Shown piece after piece: positions 52,559 through 63,008 of a stretch of DNA of 64,000 bases. The notes beneath the pieces are model-generated. The model was not told the DNA's origin. It saw nothing but the letters and a program-made list of their open reading frames with translations, and searched no databases. Position numbers and translations under genes: made by a program. Position 1 is the first letter of the stretch, and each line of letters begins with the position of its first letter. Origin of the DNA: Pseudomonas jessenii (GTDB lineage: Bacteria > Pseudomonadota > Gammaproteobacteria > Pseudomonadales > Pseudomonadaceae); contig NZ_NIWT01000003.1 in the NCBI RefSeq assembly GCF_002236115.1, positions 186,001-250,000 of the forward strand. The letters are read 5' to 3'.

Positions 52559-52590
52559 GCTAAAACTTGACTCAGAAATCAAGTTTTAGC
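52559..52590. promoter_or_regulatory. Twelve-base inverted repeat upstream of moaA
   Basis: GCTAAAACTTGA (52559-52570) and TCAAGTTTTAGC (52579-52590) are perfect inverted repeats with an eight-base centre, ending 29 bases before the moaA start. No T run follows. It is either an operator or a strong hairpin in the moaA leader; it does not resemble the Moco riboswitch. Confidence 0.55.
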
Positions 52591-52622
52591 AAGTCCTCTA
52601 CCTGAGTATATTCCTGCGCTAC

Positions 52623-52649
52623 TGCGCCATGTAGCGAAATCATGGCGCA
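52623..52649. terminator. Nine-base inverted repeat after the TetR gene
   Basis: TGCGCCATG (52623-52631) and CATGGCGCA (52641-52649) pair perfectly with a nine-base loop, 19 bases past the TetR stop. It lacks a T run, so a weak terminator, a pause site or a protein site are all possible. Confidence 0.4.
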
Positions 52650-52667
52650 ATAAGGCAACTGAATGGC

Positions 52668-53306
52668 TCAGCTGCCGGAAGTGTCGGTGTCACGCTTGCG
52701 CTTGTTGCCCATGCGCACGCCGATGTCCATCAGGAACTGGAAGAAACCTTCCTGATCTTCCAGCACATTGCTCCAGAACGGCGAGTGATACAGCGCGACG
52801 GCACCGTGCACCAGCGCCCAGGACGCGCAGTAGTGGAAGTAAGGTGGCACGTCTTCCAGCTTGCCTTCGCTGATCCGGCCCTTGATCAGCAAGGTCAGGC
52901 GTTCGAAGTTCGAGGCACGGATCTTGTGCAGCTCCTCGATCATCTCCGGCACCTGGTTGCCCTTGACCACTTTCTCTTCGAGGCGGTCGAACAGGCGATA
53001 GCGTTGAGGATCGCGCATACGGAATTCGAAGTACGCACGGGACAGGGCTTCCTTGTCCTTGTCGACATCGGCCGAATGCAGCAATGCGTTCAAATCGCGC
53101 TCGTAGTCGAGCATCAGGCGCAGATAGATTTCCGCCTTGGATTTGAAGTGCTTGTAGATCGTGCCTTTGCCGATACCGACGGCATCAGCAATCATCTCGA
53201 CGGTGACACTGTCTTCACCTTGTTCGAGGAACAGCTTGAGCGCGGTATCGAGAATTTCCTGCTCGCGGCGACGAAACTCACGGACCTTACGAGGTTCTTT
53301 ATGCAT
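52668..53306 (-). CDS. TetR-family transcriptional regulator
   Basis: The 212-residue regulator has the N-terminal TetR helix-turn-helix (about 15-60: VTVEMIADAVGIGKGTIYKHFKSKAEIYLRLML) and a helical ligand domain, ending in a basic tail GNKRKRDTDTSGS. The ligand is unknown. In P. aeruginosa a TetR gene occupies the same spot beside tatD. It reads toward moaA and away from the small RNA gene; the 200 bases upstream hold no operator I can pick. Confidence 0.88.
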   Translation of the reverse strand: MHKEPRKVREFRRREQEILDTALKLFLEQGEDSVTVEMIADAVGIGKGTIYKHFKSKAEIYLRLMLDYERDLNALLHSADVDKDKEALSRAYFEFRMRDPQRYRLFDRLEEKVVKGNQVPEMIEELHKIRASNFERLTLLIKGRISEGKLEDVPPYFHYCASWALVHGAVALYHSPFWSNVLEDQEGFFQFLMDIGVRMGNKRKRDTDTSGS

Positions 53307-53519
53307 AAGAAAAGGTCTGTCGGGGTCAAAATTCGAAGCCGCGTATTATGCCTAACTTGCACAAAAATGCACGGATCATCCGACCATATCTGTGCTTTCT
53401 GGTCATTCTGCGCACGTTTACAGCTTGATGAGAACTCTTCCGAAGCGCACGTATTCCAAATTTGTTTAAAAACCCGCGCCCCCAAACTGGACTAGGCGCA
53501 ATCCTGATCAATACTTGAA

Positions 53520-53640
53520 ATGTCGGCGGGGCATCTCCCCCAAGTGTCACGCTGATATTGGTACCAACGGACCGCGTGCCATTGTTTTACTCCTAATGGT
53601 CTTAACCCGGATTCACCCCCCAGAACCCGGGTTTTTTTTT
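53520..53640 (+). ncRNA. rgsA: RgsA-like small RNA
   Basis: A free-standing plus-strand transcript of about 120 bases is indicated by a sigma-S-like -10 (CAATACTT, 53509-53516) on the left and, on the right, an intrinsic terminator (AACCCGG 53604-53610 paired with CCGGGTT, then nine T to 53639). There is no coding frame and no plus-strand gene before tatD, which points the other way. P. aeruginosa has the RpoS-dependent, Hfq-bound sRNA RgsA (P16) in exactly this gap between the TetR gene and tatD; the identity is from that synteny and size. A second hairpin GGCGGGG-CATC-TCCCCC lies near the 5' end. Confidence 0.75.
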
Positions 53641-53649
53641 GCCTGCGAT

Positions 53650-54435
53650 TTAACCTTTTACGTGTGCCAGCGGGAACAGCCGCTTGAAATTGGCCGTGGT
53701 CTGCTCGGCAAACCGCTCGTAGGATTCACCACGCAACATTGCCAGAAATTCCGCTACTTCACGCACGTACTGCGGCAGGTTTGGCTTGCCGCGATAGGGA
53801 ATCGGCGCCAGATATGGCGAGTCGGTTTCCACCAGCAATCGGTCGGCCGGCACCTTGCTGGCCACATCGCGCAACGCATCGGCATTGCGAAAAGTGACAA
53901 TCCCGGACAGGGAAATGTAATAGCCCATGTCCAGCGCGGCCTTCGCCATTTCCCAGTCTTCGGTAAAGCAATGCAATACGCCCGCCTGGGGCAGCGCCGC
54001 CTCACGCAGCAAGTCCAGGGTATCGGTGCAGGCGCCACGGGTGTGGATGATCACCGGCTTGCCGGTCTGCTGCGCCGCCTGCAGGTGCAGGCGAAAGGAT
54101 TCCTGCTGCAACTGCGCCGCTTCCGGCTCGTAATGGTAATCGAGGCCGGTTTCGCCGATGGCGACCACACGCGGGTGATTGAGTTCCTGCAACAGCCAGT
54201 CCAGCGCTGGCGCGGCGCCCGGCTGCACATCCAGAGGGTGCACGCCCACCGAGCAGTCGACATCGTCATAGCGTTCGGCCAGTGCCTTGACGTCGGCCGC
54301 GTTGTCCGCGCTGACTCCAATACACAGAAAGTGCCCTACCCCGCGTTGCCGGGCAGCCTCCAGGGCAGCATCCAGGGAGCCGTCGTGGGCGGCCAGGTCG
54401 AGGCGATCAAGGTGACAATGGGAATCTACGAGCAT
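53650..54435 (-). CDS. tatD: TatD-family metal-dependent hydrolase
   Basis: The 261-residue TIM-barrel DNase-like protein has the metal residues of the family: DSHCHLDRLD at the start, AIGETGLDYHYE, VIIHTRGA, LHCFTEDWE and LLVETDSPYLAP. TatD-type enzymes are 3'-5' exonucleases or hydrolases in the cytoplasm. I chose the ATG at 54435 (MLVDSHCHLD); a TTG four codons upstream has no better ribosome site. Normally pilZ separates it from holB; here only a pilZ tail remains. Confidence 0.9.
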   Translation of the reverse strand: MLVDSHCHLDRLDLAAHDGSLDAALEAARQRGVGHFLCIGVSADNAADVKALAERYDDVDCSVGVHPLDVQPGAAPALDWLLQELNHPRVVAIGETGLDYHYEPEAAQLQQESFRLHLQAAQQTGKPVIIHTRGACTDTLDLLREAALPQAGVLHCFTEDWEMAKAALDMGYYISLSGIVTFRNADALRDVASKVPADRLLVETDSPYLAPIPYRGKPNLPQYVREVAEFLAMLRGESYERFAEQTTANFKRLFPLAHVKG

Positions 54436-54448
54436 AAGGGGCTGCAAC

Positions 54449-54493
54449 TTACATCGAATGGATGGGACGGTCGGGTGTACTGATATTCAGAGT
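54449..54493 (-). pseudogene. pilZ: Remnant of the 3' end of pilZ
   Basis: Between the holB stop and the tatD start a stop-bounded frame encodes ...STPDRPIHSM, very like the C-terminal tail SDRPTHTM that I recall for Pseudomonas PilZ. In other pseudomonads the complete pilZ (about 118 codons) sits exactly here. Only 14 codons are left, so about 300 bases seem to be deleted. PilZ is needed for type IV pilus assembly with PilB and FimX. A copy elsewhere in the genome cannot be excluded. Confidence 0.6.
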
Positions 54494-54507
54494 CTAGGCG
54501 CAGGCAG

Positions 54508-56128
<1,621 letters not shown>

Positions 56129-56138
56129 TTAATCAGAG

Positions 56139-57371
56139 TCATTGCGGGCTTTTCGGTGCGCTTGCATCGGGTTCGGGCGTTTCAGGGGCTGGCGCAGGAT
56201 CTTGCGTCGGTACTTGCGGCAGCCCCTCGGGAGCCGTGTTCGGTGAAGCGGCCGGGATCGGCGCCTGCTCCTGCGAAGACTTGGCCTCCTGCATACCGTT
56301 TTGCTCAGCCTGGATTGGCGGCATCTCGGGCGCAGTAGCGGGAGCCGGGCTGGAGCGGTAATCGGCGCGGCGCTTGATCTGGAACTCCTTCACGGCATTG
56401 TTGTGGGCATCCAGGTCATCGGAGAACACATGGGTGCCATCGCCACGCGCCACGAAGTAAAGGCTGTTGCCGTCCACCGGATTGAGTGCCGCATGGATGG
56501 CTTCGCGACCGACCATCGAAATCGGCGTCGGCGGCAATCCCGCATTCATGTAAGTGTTATACGGCGTCGATTCCCTTAGGTGAGCCCGGGTCAGCTTGCC
56601 GCTGTAGCGGTCGCCGAGGCCGTAGATCACCGTCGGGTCGGTCTGCAGCAGCATGCCCATCGCCATGCGCCGCACAAACACGCCGGCAATCTGCCCGCGC
56701 TCCTGCGGTACGCCGGTTTCCTTTTCCACCAGCGAAGCCATGATCAGCGCCTGGTAGGGTTCGGTGTACGGTGTATCTGCAGCGCGCTTCTCCCACTCCT
56801 TGGCGAGCACTTCATCGAGGCGGTCGTAAGCGGTTTTCAGCACCTCGACATCGGACATGCCCCGCACGTAGCGATAAGTGTCAGGGAAGAAGCGCCCTTC
56901 CGGAAAAATCCCGGTGTGGCCGAGCTTGTCCATGACCTGGCTATCGCTCAAACCGTCGAGGCTATGTTCGAGCTTCTCTTCCCTGGCCAGCGCTGCGCGG
57001 ACCTGACGGAAACTCCAGCCTTCGACCAGGGTCAGGCTGTACTGAACCATTTCCCCGCGTTTCCACAGGTCGATCAGGCCTTCGACGGTCATGCCGGGCT
57101 GAATGCGGTATTCACCGCTGTGCAGGGGTTGTCTGGCGAGGTTGAAGCGCCAATACACCCGCAGCCAGAATGCGTCCTTGATGACGCCGTTGGCTTCGAG
57201 TCGGTAGAGGGTGCGGGTCGGCGTGGTGCCCTTGGGCACATCCAGCAATTGTTCCTGGGTAATGTTCAGCGGCTGTACCAGCGCCGAATGAATCTTCCAG
57301 GCTGAAGCACCCATCAGCAGCCCCGCCAGAACCACTCCGGTTTCCAGCAGCAGCAAGAGTTTACGTCTCAC
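56139..57371 (-). CDS. mltG: Endolytic murein transglycosylase MltG
   Basis: MltG cuts newly made glycan strands and so sets their length. The 410-residue protein has one N-terminal membrane helix (about 5-25), a LysM-like region, and the YceG domain with IFPEGRFFPDTYRYVRG, ALIMASLVEKETG (catalytic Glu), GLGDRYSGKLTRAHL, NTYMNAGLPPTPI and FVARGDGTHVFS. About 75 C-terminal residues are a Pro/Ala/Glu-rich extension absent from E. coli MltG, probably disordered. It starts three bases after the pabC stop. Confidence 0.94.
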   Translation of the reverse strand: MRRKLLLLLETGVVLAGLLMGASAWKIHSALVQPLNITQEQLLDVPKGTTPTRTLYRLEANGVIKDAFWLRVYWRFNLARQPLHSGEYRIQPGMTVEGLIDLWKRGEMVQYSLTLVEGWSFRQVRAALAREEKLEHSLDGLSDSQVMDKLGHTGIFPEGRFFPDTYRYVRGMSDVEVLKTAYDRLDEVLAKEWEKRAADTPYTEPYQALIMASLVEKETGVPQERGQIAGVFVRRMAMGMLLQTDPTVIYGLGDRYSGKLTRAHLRESTPYNTYMNAGLPPTPISMVGREAIHAALNPVDGNSLYFVARGDGTHVFSDDLDAHNNAVKEFQIKRRADYRSSPAPATAPEMPPIQAEQNGMQEAKSSQEQAPIPAASPNTAPEGLPQVPTQDPAPAPETPEPDASAPKSPQ

Positions 57372-57374
57372 GTA

Positions 57375-58190
57375 TCAAGCATCCAGTAGCACACGGGCAA
57401 TGGTTTGGAGTTTACGGGTGAGCGGCCCAACCGGCCAGTGAAGAGCAGCATAGGCGCGCACCGGCCAGACACCATACACGCTGTTGCAGACAAAGACTTC
57501 GTCAGCCCATTGCAGCTGTTCGAGGGGGATATCGGTGATTTGCGTGGGGATTCCCAGCGACTTGGCCTGAAACAATATTTCTGCGCGCATCACGCCTGCC
57601 ACGCCGCAGCGCTTGAGGTCAGCGGTGATGAGCACGCCATCACGCACCAGGAACAAGTTGCTGAACACACCCTCAATTACGCGCCCGGCCTGATCGAGCA
57701 TCAAGCCTTCGGCATGCTCGGTGTCCTGCCATTCGGCACGGGCGAGGACTTGCTCAAGACGATTGAGGTGCTTGAGGCCAGCCAGTAATGGTTGCCTGGA
57801 CAATCGCGTGACGCAGGGAAACAGGCGAACACCCTGCTCACCGTGCGCGGCAGGGTAAGCCGCAGGCGGACTGCCTTGCACAATGCGTCGGGCCTGGGCC
57901 GAAGGATCGGGGGCATAACCGCGCAGACTGTCGCCACGGGTGAGAATGAGCTTGAGCACCCCGTCACCCAGTGCCGCGGCGTAGGCCAGCAGTTCGCTGC
58001 GGATCAGCTCCTGCTCGGCTGCTATCGCCAGACGCGAACAGCCGTCCGCCAGGCGCGACAGATGCCGGTCCAGCAACACGGGCTGGCCGCTGCGCACGGC
58101 GATGGTCTCGAACAGACCATCGCCATAAGCCAGGCCGCGATCCTTCAGCGACAAAGCGTCAGCCGGCTGACCGTCGACCCAGCTGTCCAT
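57375..58190 (-). CDS. pabC: Aminodeoxychorismate lyase
   Basis: The 271-residue PLP fold-type IV enzyme releases p-aminobenzoate for folate synthesis. It has DRGLAYGDGLFETI near the start, RHLSRLADG, LKLILTRGDS, the PLP lysine in LAGLKHLNRLEQVLAR, and EGVFSNLFLVRDG. It starts within the fabF stop (TGATG, one-base overlap), so the two are coupled. The position between fabF and mltG is the standard one. Confidence 0.93.
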   Translation of the reverse strand: MDSWVDGQPADALSLKDRGLAYGDGLFETIAVRSGQPVLLDRHLSRLADGCSRLAIAAEQELIRSELLAYAAALGDGVLKLILTRGDSLRGYAPDPSAQARRIVQGSPPAAYPAAHGEQGVRLFPCVTRLSRQPLLAGLKHLNRLEQVLARAEWQDTEHAEGLMLDQAGRVIEGVFSNLFLVRDGVLITADLKRCGVAGVMRAEILFQAKSLGIPTQITDIPLEQLQWADEVFVCNSVYGVWPVRAYAALHWPVGPLTRKLQTIARVLLDA

Positions 58191-59434
58191 CAGCCTGCGA
58201 ACCGACGGAACACCAGCGAACCGTTGGTGCCGCCAAAACCGAAGGAGTTGGAAACGACCACATCGATATCCATGTTGCGCGCCGTGTGCGGCACAAAATC
58301 GAGATCGCAGCCTTCGTCCGGCTCATCGAGGTTGATGGTCGGCGGCGCTACCTGGCTGTTGATTGCCAGCACGCTGAAGATCGCCTCGACCGCGCCCGCC
58401 GCACCCAGCAGGTGACCGGTCATGGACTTGGTGGAACTGACGGCCAGCTTGTAGGCGTGCTCGCCGAATACCGACTTGATCGCATTGACTTCGGCCAGGT
58501 CGCCTGCAGGAGTCGAGGTGCCGTGGGCGTTGATGTACTGCACTTGATCGCCATTGATTTTGGCATCGCGCAGCGCATTGGTGATGCAGCGCGCAGCACC
58601 CGCACCATCGGCTGGCGGCGAGGTCATGTGGTAGGCATCGCCACTGGTGCCGAAGCCGATCAGCTCGGCGTAGATGGTCGCGCCACGCGCCTTGGCGTGC
58701 TCGAGTTCTTCCAGTACCAGCGCACCGGCACCATTGGACAATACGAAGCCATCGCGGCCCTTGTCCCATGGACGGCTGGCGCGGGTCGGCTCGTCGTTGC
58801 GGGTCGACAGCGCGCGGGAAGCGCCGAAGCCGCCCATGCCCAGACCGCAGGCCGCCATCTCGGCGCCGCCGGCAATCATCACGTCAGCTTCGTCGTACAT
58901 GATGTTGCGGGCCGCCATGCCAATGCAGTGTGTACCGGTGGTACAGGCCGTGGCGATGGCGTAGTTGGGTCCCTGTGCACCGAGGTGGATGGACAGGAAA
59001 CCGGAAATCATATTGATGATCGAGCCTGGCACGAAGAACGGAGAGATCCGTCGTGGGCCGGTCTCGTGCAGCGTGCGGGCGGTTTCTTCGATATTGGTCA
59101 GACCGCCAATACCCGAGCCCATGGCCACGCCGATACGCTCACGGTTGGCGTCAGTGACTTCCAGACCGGCATTGCGTACCGCCTGAAAACCTGCGGCCAG
59201 ACCGTATTGAATGAACAGGTCGAGCTTGCGGGCTTCCTTGACCGACAGGTATTCCTCGACATTGAAGTCCTTTACCGAGCCGCCAAAACGGGTGGAATAG
59301 GCAGAAAGGTCGGTGTGTTCGATCAGACCAATGCCACTGCGGCCAGCCAGAATGCCCTGCCAGCTGCTCGGCACATCCGTGCCCAGTGGCGACAACATAC
59401 CCATACCGGTGACTACGACGCGTCTACGCGACAC
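58190..59434 (-). CDS. fabF: Beta-ketoacyl-ACP synthase II
   Basis: The 414-residue condensing enzyme extends acyl-ACP in fatty-acid synthesis. The nucleophile is in [11 protein letters not shown] and the two histidines in [11 protein letters not shown] and [26 protein letters not shown] is the C-terminal signature. The start codon is GTG with GGAG six bases upstream. A terminator-like hairpin between acpP and fabF should make fabF less abundant than acpP. Confidence 0.95.
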   Translation of the reverse strand: MSRRRVVVTGMGMLSPLGTDVPSSWQGILAGRSGIGLIEHTDLSAYSTRFGGSVKDFNVEEYLSVKEARKLDLFIQYGLAAGFQAVRNAGLEVTDANRERIGVAMGSGIGGLTNIEETARTLHETGPRRISPFFVPGSIINMISGFLSIHLGAQGPNYAIATACTTGTHCIGMAARNIMYDEADVMIAGGAEMAACGLGMGGFGASRALSTRNDEPTRASRPWDKGRDGFVLSNGAGALVLEELEHAKARGATIYAELIGFGTSGDAYHMTSPPADGAGAARCITNALRDAKINGDQVQYINAHGTSTPAGDLAEVNAIKSVFGEHAYKLAVSSTKSMTGHLLGAAGAVEAIFSVLAINSQVAPPTINLDEPDEGCDLDFVPHTARNMDIDVVVSNSFGFGGTNGSLVFRRFAG

Positions 59435-59478
59435 AGCACTCTCCTTTTTTCAAATGACGACTTTGCATCAGGCCTAAA

Positions 59479-59516
59479 GAAAAAACCGCACGCCATGATG
59501 GCAGTGCGGTTTTTCC
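59479..59516 (-). terminator. Terminator/attenuator between acpP and fabF
   Basis: AAAAACCGCAC (59481-59491) pairs with GTGCGGTTTTT (59504-59514), with an inner GCC/GGC stem, and T runs lie on both sides. As fabF and later genes probably rely on read-through, this hairpin sets the acpP:fabF ratio. Confidence 0.88.
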
Positions 59517-59543
59517 ATGACAGCGAGCAACGATTACAAACTA

Positions 59544-59780
59544 TTACGCCTGGTGGCTAGTAACGTAGTCGATTGCAGCTTGTACAGTAGTGATCTTCTC
59601 GGCTTCTTCGTCAGGGATTTCGGTCTCGAATTCCTCTTCCAGAGCCATCACCAGCTCAACGGTGTCAAGGGAGTCGGCACCCAGGTCTTCAACGAAGGAA
59701 GCAGTGTTGACCACTTCTTCTTCTTTAACGCCCAGTTGCTCAGCAACGATTTTCTTGACGCGCTCTTCGATGGTGCTCAT
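59544..59780 (-). CDS. acpP: Acyl carrier protein
   Basis: The 78-residue acidic protein carries growing fatty acids on a phosphopantetheine arm at the Ser in [18 protein letters not shown]. It begins [17 protein letters not shown] and is full length. The 196 bases between fabG and acpP are AT-rich and unusually long for this operon, so acpP probably has its own strong promoter there, but I cannot assign hexamers safely. A terminator follows. Confidence 0.97.
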   Translation of the reverse strand: MSTIEERVKKIVAEQLGVKEEEVVNTASFVEDLGADSLDTVELVMALEEEFETEIPDEEAEKITTVQAAIDYVTSHQA

Positions 59781-59976
59781 ACCTTGTTTTCACTCCTAAT
59801 GGACAAATTCAGGCAGCTGGCCAGTGGGTAAGTGTATAGAAAGGCTTTTCAGCTTTTCAACTGAAAGCTTCACTCCTCGAACCCGGTGACCCTCTGCCTA
59901 TAAATAGATTGCAGCTTTATAACGGATTTTAGACAGCTCGTATGACATTTTTTTGAAGCAATCCGTCACATTTGAA

Positions 59977-60717
59977 TTACATGTACATCCCGCCGTTCAC
60001 CGGGATTGTAGCTCCGGTAACGTAAGCCGCACCGTCCGACGCAAGAAAAGCGACCACGGACGCGATCTCTTGAGCCTGCCCCAGACGACCCAGCGGAATC
60101 TGCGACTGCAAGGCTTCACGCTGTGCCTCGGGCAGTTCACGGGTCATATCGGTATCGATGAACCCAGGAGCCACCGAGTTTACCGTAATCGAACGCGAAC
60201 CGACTTCGCGCGCCAGAGCACGGCTGAAACCTTCCAGACCGGCCTTGGCGGCAGCGTAGTTTACTTGGCCTGCGTTGCCCATGGCACCCACAACCGAGCC
60301 AATACTGATAATTCGGCCCCAACGAGCTTTGGTCATGCCGCGCAAAACGCCCTTGGACAGGCGGAACAGACTGTTCAGATTGGTATCGACAACGTCGTGC
60401 CACTCGTCGTCTTTCATGCGCATCATCAGGTTATCGCGGGTGATACCGGCATTATTGACCAGAATCGCCGGCGCACCGAACTGCTCCTGAATGCTCGCCA
60501 GAACACTTGCCACGGACTCGTCGCTGGTGACATTGAGTTCCAGGCCAGTGCCCTGAATACCGTTTTCCTTCAGGGTCGCGGCAATGCGCTCAGCACCCGA
60601 CGCGGAGGTCGCGGTACCAACAACGATGGCGCCCTGACGACCCAGTTCCAGGGCGATAGCCTGGCCGATGCCACGGCTTGCACCGGTGACCAGTGCAACT
60701 TTACCTTGCAGACTCAT
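59977..60717 (-). CDS. fabG: 3-oxoacyl-ACP reductase
   Basis: The 246-residue NADPH-dependent SDR enzyme reduces beta-ketoacyl-ACP. It has TGASRGIGQAIA, NNAGI and the catalytic YAAAK (VNYAAAKAGLEG) preceded by SIGSVVG, ending YVTGATIPVNGGMYM. The ATG at 60717 (MSLQGKVALVTGAS) follows GGAG; the extra codons upstream overlap fabD and are not used. Sixteen bases after the fabD stop. Confidence 0.96.
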   Translation of the reverse strand: MSLQGKVALVTGASRGIGQAIALELGRQGAIVVGTATSASGAERIAATLKENGIQGTGLELNVTSDESVASVLASIQEQFGAPAILVNNAGITRDNLMMRMKDDEWHDVVDTNLNSLFRLSKGVLRGMTKARWGRIISIGSVVGAMGNAGQVNYAAAKAGLEGFSRALAREVGSRSITVNSVAPGFIDTDMTRELPEAQREALQSQIPLGRLGQAQEIASVVAFLASDGAAYVTGATIPVNGGMYM

Positions 60718-60733
60718 GCAAGCTTCTCCTGAT

Positions 60734-61672
60734 TCAGGCCAACGCTGCACGGGCGGCAGCGAAAGCGTCTGGGGTATTGAGGTTGGATGTCGACACGCCT
60801 TCGGCGCAACGCTTGTTCAGACCGGCCAGCACTTTACCCGGGCCACACTCGACCAGGTTGGTCGCGCCCTTGGCGGCCAGTGCCTGGACCGATTCAACCC
60901 AGCGTACTGGCTTGTACAGTTGCTCGAGCAGATCGCGCTTGAGGGTTTCCAGATCGGCCGGCACCTGGGCACTGACGTTCTGCACCACTGGAATCTGCGG
61001 TGCCTGCCAGTCGATCGCCGCGATCGATTCTGCAAAACGCTCGGCAGCCGGGCGCATCAGCTCGCAGTGCGACGGCACGCTGACCGGCAACGGCATGGCG
61101 CGCTTGGCACCACGTGCCTTGCAGCCTTCGATGGCGCGCTCGACGGCAGCCTTGGCACCGGCGATGACCACCTGGCCCGGCGAGTTGAAATTGACCGCGC
61201 TGACCACTTCGCCTTGCGCCGCTTCGGCACAGGCTGCCAGTACGTCAGCATCGTCCAGACCCAGGATGGCGGCCATGCCGCCCTGCCCGGCCGGAACGGC
61301 TTCCTGCATCAGCTGGCCACGACGCTCGACGAGCTTCACCGCATCGCCCAGGCTCAGACTGCCTGCCGCGACCAGCGCGCTGTATTCACCCAGGCTGTGC
61401 CCGGCAACGTAAGCCGGGCGCGCACCACCTTCGGCCAGCCACAAACGCCACAGGGCGATAGAGGCGGTCAGAATGGCTGGCTGGGTTTTATCGGTTTGAT
61501 TGAGTTGCTCTTCCGGCCCTTGCTGGGTCAGTGCCCACAGGTCGTAACCCAGTGCATCGGAAGCTTCTTTGAATGTTTCAAGGACAACCGGATGTTGCGC
61601 GCCCAGCTCGGCCAGCATGCCGAGGGACTGCGAACCCTGTCCTGGAAAGACGAATGCGAGGGAAGCAGACAT
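60734..61672 (-). CDS. fabD: Malonyl-CoA:ACP transacylase
   Basis: The 312-residue enzyme loads malonyl units on ACP. It begins MSASLAFVFPGQGSQSLGML, has the nucleophile in VAGHSLGEYSALVAAG, the Arg in LVERRGQLMQEA, and the His in VSVPSHCELM. The ATG at 61672 is the family start; the frame is open 33 codons upstream into the plsX-fabD gap. That 125-base gap shows no T-run terminator. Confidence 0.96.
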   Translation of the reverse strand: MSASLAFVFPGQGSQSLGMLAELGAQHPVVLETFKEASDALGYDLWALTQQGPEEQLNQTDKTQPAILTASIALWRLWLAEGGARPAYVAGHSLGEYSALVAAGSLSLGDAVKLVERRGQLMQEAVPAGQGGMAAILGLDDADVLAACAEAAQGEVVSAVNFNSPGQVVIAGAKAAVERAIEGCKARGAKRAMPLPVSVPSHCELMRPAAERFAESIAAIDWQAPQIPVVQNVSAQVPADLETLKRDLLEQLYKPVRWVESVQALAAKGATNLVECGPGKVLAGLNKRCAEGVSTSNLNTPDAFAAARAALA

Positions 61673-61797
61673 GTAACAAGCCCCTAATGATCTTGTCGTC
61701 GGAGAGTTGGCGCCCCGCTTTGGGGACGCAAGAAACTGACAGTTGGATGGCCCATCGAACCAAGCGGTCACATTTAAGCATTGTCCGACGAAAACGC

Positions 61798-62808
61798 CTA
61801 AAGCAACAAATCCTCCAGACGACCGTGCAGGCGCTCGGGAAGATTCTCCTGAATCTCGATCAAGGCGCGCTGAATGGCACTCTGAAACCCCTGAACCCCG
61901 GCAGAACCGTGGCTTTTCACCACAATGCCCTGCAAGCCGAGAAAGCTCGCACCGTTGTGCCGGGCAGGTGCCAGATCGGCCTGCAGGCGCTTCATCAGCG
62001 GTAGTGCAAGCGCACCGACCACGCGAGAGGCTACGCTCTTCCTGAACAACGCTTCGATGCGCCCGGCAATCATGGTCGCCAGACCTTCGCTGGATTTGAG
62101 CAGGATGTTGCCGACAAAACCGTCACACACCACCACATCCGCTTCGCCACGGTACAAACCGTCGCCCTCGATAAAGCCGATGTAATTGATGCCACGGGCG
62201 CCTTGCAACAAAGTCGCCGCCAGCTTGACCTGTTGATTGCCCTTGATGTCTTCGGTGCCGATGTTCAGTAACGCCACCCGAGGACGCGCTATGCCCAGGG
62301 TCTCGGCCGCAACCGAGCCCATGACCGCAAACTGCAACAGATGCTCGGCACTGCAATCGACGTTGGCGCCCAAGTCGAGCAACTGGCAATAACCCTTTTG
62401 TGTCGGAATCGCCGCCACCATGGCCGGACGATCAATGCCGGGCAAGGTCTTGAGCACGAACCGCGACAACGCCATCAGCGCACCGGTATTACCGGCACTG
62501 ACACAAGCCTGGACCTTGCCGTCACGCAACAACTCAAGCGCCACGCGCATCGACGAGTCGGGTTTGCCGCGCAAGGCCTGGGCAGGCTTTTCGTCCATGG
62601 TGATGACTTCGGACGCTGGCATTATCGACAGGCGCGCGCGATCCACAGCCGGATGGCCAGCGATCAGTTCTTCAAGAAGGGAGGGTTGACCGACGAGGGT
62701 CAGGTGCAGCGAGGGTGTGGCAGACAGACAAGCAAGGCTGGCCTGGACAATGCTGCGGGGACCGAAGTCCCCGCCCATTGCGTCAATCGCGATGACTTGA
62801 GCGGACAA
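61798..62808 (-). CDS. plsX: Phosphate acyltransferase PlsX
   Basis: The 336-residue enzyme makes acyl-phosphate from acyl-ACP to start phospholipid synthesis. It begins [17 protein letters not shown], the family signature, and has [21 protein letters not shown] and [12 protein letters not shown]. The start codon is TTG, a choice supported by the alignment of the start with known PlsX and by the four-base gap after rpmF; the rare codon should lower expression relative to rpmF. Confidence 0.94.
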   Translation of the reverse strand: MSAQVIAIDAMGGDFGPRSIVQASLACLSATPSLHLTLVGQPSLLEELIAGHPAVDRARLSIMPASEVITMDEKPAQALRGKPDSSMRVALELLRDGKVQACVSAGNTGALMALSRFVLKTLPGIDRPAMVAAIPTQKGYCQLLDLGANVDCSAEHLLQFAVMGSVAAETLGIARPRVALLNIGTEDIKGNQQVKLAATLLQGARGINYIGFIEGDGLYRGEADVVVCDGFVGNILLKSSEGLATMIAGRIEALFRKSVASRVVGALALPLMKRLQADLAPARHNGASFLGLQGIVVKSHGSAGVQGFQSAIQRALIEIQENLPERLHGRLEDLLL

Positions 62809-62812
62809 GTGA

Positions 62813-62995
62813 TTACTCGTCAGCGCCCTTGTCGATCACTTTACGGCCACGGTATACGCCTTCTGGCGATACGTGGTGACGCAGGTGAACTTCACCGGTG
62901 GTTTTTTCTACAGACAGGGTGCTAGCCTCGAGAGCGTCGTGCGAACGGCGCATGTCACGGGCAGAGCGGGATTTTTTGTTCTGCTGAACAGCCAT
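62813..62995 (-). CDS. rpmF: 50S ribosomal protein L32
   Basis: The 60-residue basic protein is L32 ([21 protein letters not shown], then [21 protein letters not shown]). It lacks the zinc-binding cysteine pairs, as usual for proteobacterial L32. GGAG lies upstream of the ATG and yceD ends 13 bases before. The order yceD-rpmF-plsX-fab links ribosome and lipid synthesis as in E. coli. Confidence 0.97.
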
Positions 62996-63008
62996 AATTG
63001 ATTAACTC

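Noticed and set aside
53604..53640. Hairpin with T run read as a terminator for tatD
   Set aside because: The T run lies on the plus strand, whereas tatD is on the minus strand; it fits the end of a plus-strand small RNA.
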